From an uncultured Bacteroidales bacterium (GTDB taxonomy: Bacteria > Bacteroidota > Bacteroidia > Bacteroidales > Muribaculaceae), in NCBI GenBank assembly GCA_902782465.1, contig CACZNH010000023.1, forward strand, positions 1 through 44,583: DNA of 44,583 nucleotides, written 5' to 3'. Made by a program: the position numbers and the translations under genes. The notes under the pieces were generated by a model. The model was given only the letters and a program-made list of their open reading frames with translations, did no database searches and was not told where the DNA came from. Numbering within the stretch: the first letter of the stretch is position 1; each line of letters starts with the position of its first letter. Positions 43,573-44,583 of the stretch are shown piece by piece.

Positions 43573-44583
43573 ATGACAACATATAATCTGTTACAAAATT
43601 ACTGGTGGCTCATCATGTCGGTGCTGGGCGCCTTGCTGGTGTTCCTGCTCATGGTGCAGGGTGGCCAGTCGATGCTCATCCATTATGCCAAGCCCGACAA
43701 GCGCGCGTTGCTCATCAACTCGATGGGCCGCAAGTGGGAACTGACCTACACCACACTGGTAACCTTTGGCGGTGCCTTTTTCGCATCGTTCCCGCTGTTC
43801 TACAGCACCAGCTTTGGCGGTGCCTATTGGCTGTGGATGCTCATCCTGTTCAGCTTTGTCATCCAGGCCATCAGCTATGAATACCGCTCCAAACCCGGCA
43901 ACATCTACGGCTCGCGCTTCTACGACACGCTGTTGCTCATCAACGGCATCCTTGGTCCCGTGCTGCTGGGCGTGGCTGTGGCGACGATGTTCTTCGGTGC
44001 CGAGTTCACGGTGACCAAGAGCAACATCCTCAACGTGCAGGCAGCGACCATCTCTCAGTGGGGACCGCAGCACGGCATCGAGGCCATCTTCTGCTGGAAG
44101 AACCTGCTGTTCGGCGTGATGGTTTTCTTCCTGGCACGCACGCTGGCATCGCTCTATTTCATCAACAACATCAACGATGACGAGGTCAACGCCAGCCAGC
44201 GCCACCTGCTGCTGGTCAACGCGGGCGTGTTCGTGCCCCTGTTCATCGCCGTGGTGGTGGTCATCCTCACCTCGGCAGGCGTGGGCTATGACGACAGCGG
44301 CAATGCCCAGTGGGTGCCCTACAAGTACCTGCACAACTACCTGGCCATGTGGTGGGCGCTCATCATCCTGCTCATCGGCGTGGTGATGGTGCTCTACGGC
44401 GTGGGCAAGACGCTGATGAAGGGCGACTACAAGCAGGGCATCTGGCCCGCAGGCATCGGCACCGTACTGGTGGTGATGACGCTGTTCTGGGTCATGGGCT
44501 ACAACAACACCGCCTACCTGCCCTCGTTGCTCGACGTGCAGAGCTCTCTGACGCTGCGCAACAGCTCGTCGAGCGAGTTCACC
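43573..44583 (+). CDS. cydB: Cytochrome bd ubiquinol oxidase subunit II (partial, runs off the right edge)
   Basis: The frame from ATG 43573 stays open for 337 codons to the window end, so the C-terminus is missing. It is preceded by a strong Shine-Dalgarno sequence AAGGAGG with 9-nt spacing. The protein starts MTTYNLLQNYWWLIMSVLGA and has the hydrophobic pattern of CydB (LLVFLLMVQGGQSMLIHY, YYDTLLLINGILGP-like RFYDTLLLINGILGP, GIEAIFCWKNLLFGVMVFFLAR). It completes the bd oxidase with CydA. The residues FGGAYWLWMLILFSFVIQAISYEYRSK match the usual second segment. Confidence 0.95.
   Translation, partial: MTTYNLLQNYWWLIMSVLGALLVFLLMVQGGQSMLIHYAKPDKRALLINSMGRKWELTYTTLVTFGGAFFASFPLFYSTSFGGAYWLWMLILFSFVIQAISYEYRSKPGNIYGSRFYDTLLLINGILGPVLLGVAVATMFFGAEFTVTKSNILNVQAATISQWGPQHGIEAIFCWKNLLFGVMVFFLARTLASLYFINNINDDEVNASQRHLLLVNAGVFVPLFIAVVVVILTSAGVGYDDSGNAQWVPYKYLHNYLAMWWALIILLIGVVMVLYGVGKTLMKGDYKQGIWPAGIGTVLVVMTLFWVMGYNNTAYLPSLLDVQSSLTLRNSSSSEFT

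Noticed and set aside
43591-44334. Minus-strand frame of 247 codons at the right end
   Set aside because: It is antisense to cydB, which is open to the window edge with clear CydB sequence and a strong ribosome binding site.

Overview
The window looks like a chromosomal segment of a Bacteroidales bacterium, most likely Muribaculaceae or Prevotellaceae; genus cannot be fixed from sequence alone. Supporting signs are several Bacteroidetes-type promoters (TTTG, 18-20 bp spacer, TAnnTTTG), the gene order DUF6242-DUF6089-uppS-bamA-ompH-ompH, the L25-pth-S4 cluster, a DUF4492 gene ahead of cydAB, and several dockerin-tailed C10 (streptopain-like) proteases. No tRNA, rRNA, CRISPR array, integrase or transposase gene was seen.

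Left to right: 1-1249 (minus) is part of a citrate lyase operon (citD, citE, first codons of a third gene, probably citF). 1579-3173 (minus) holds a membrane acyltransferase and an orphan Vsr endonuclease. 3380-7588 (plus) holds DNA polymerase III delta' (holB) and an AddB-like Fe-S nuclease. 7654-9437 (minus) holds an S4 RNA-binding protein, peptidyl-tRNA hydrolase and a ribosomal L25/Ctc gene that is broken by an apparent out-of-frame deletion.

The most distinctive region is 9697-21532: five secreted C10 cysteine proteases, each with a signal peptide, prodomain, catalytic domain, beta-sandwich modules and a C-terminal type I dockerin. They form two minus-strand pairs with one plus-strand gene between them. 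No cohesin, scaffoldin or separate inhibitor gene is present. Four of the five dockerins carry a CxxC motif between the two calcium-binding repeats, and the tails of two neighbours are nearly identical in DNA.

21773-32375 is mostly housekeeping and envelope genes: a secreted TonB-C domain protein, an RluA-type pseudouridine synthase with a large N-terminal extension, exodeoxyribonuclease III, an AI-2E family permease, miaA, an OPT transporter, a secreted protein of unknown function and a PorE-like TPR/beta-propeller/OmpA lipoprotein. 32477-39264 (minus) is the outer-membrane assembly operon. 39482-41552 (minus) holds ribD and prmC. 41663 to the right edge (plus) is DUF4492-cydA-cydB, the cytochrome bd oxidase; cydB runs off the end.

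A second theme is the intergenic DNA. Many gaps carry short periodic repeats (7-14 bp units), often as two opposed arms around a core, or small GC-rich hairpins joined by a conserved GTGTA-rich linker. In two places these repeats form the last codons of the neighbouring gene. They look like several families of small non-coding elements that have spread through the genome.
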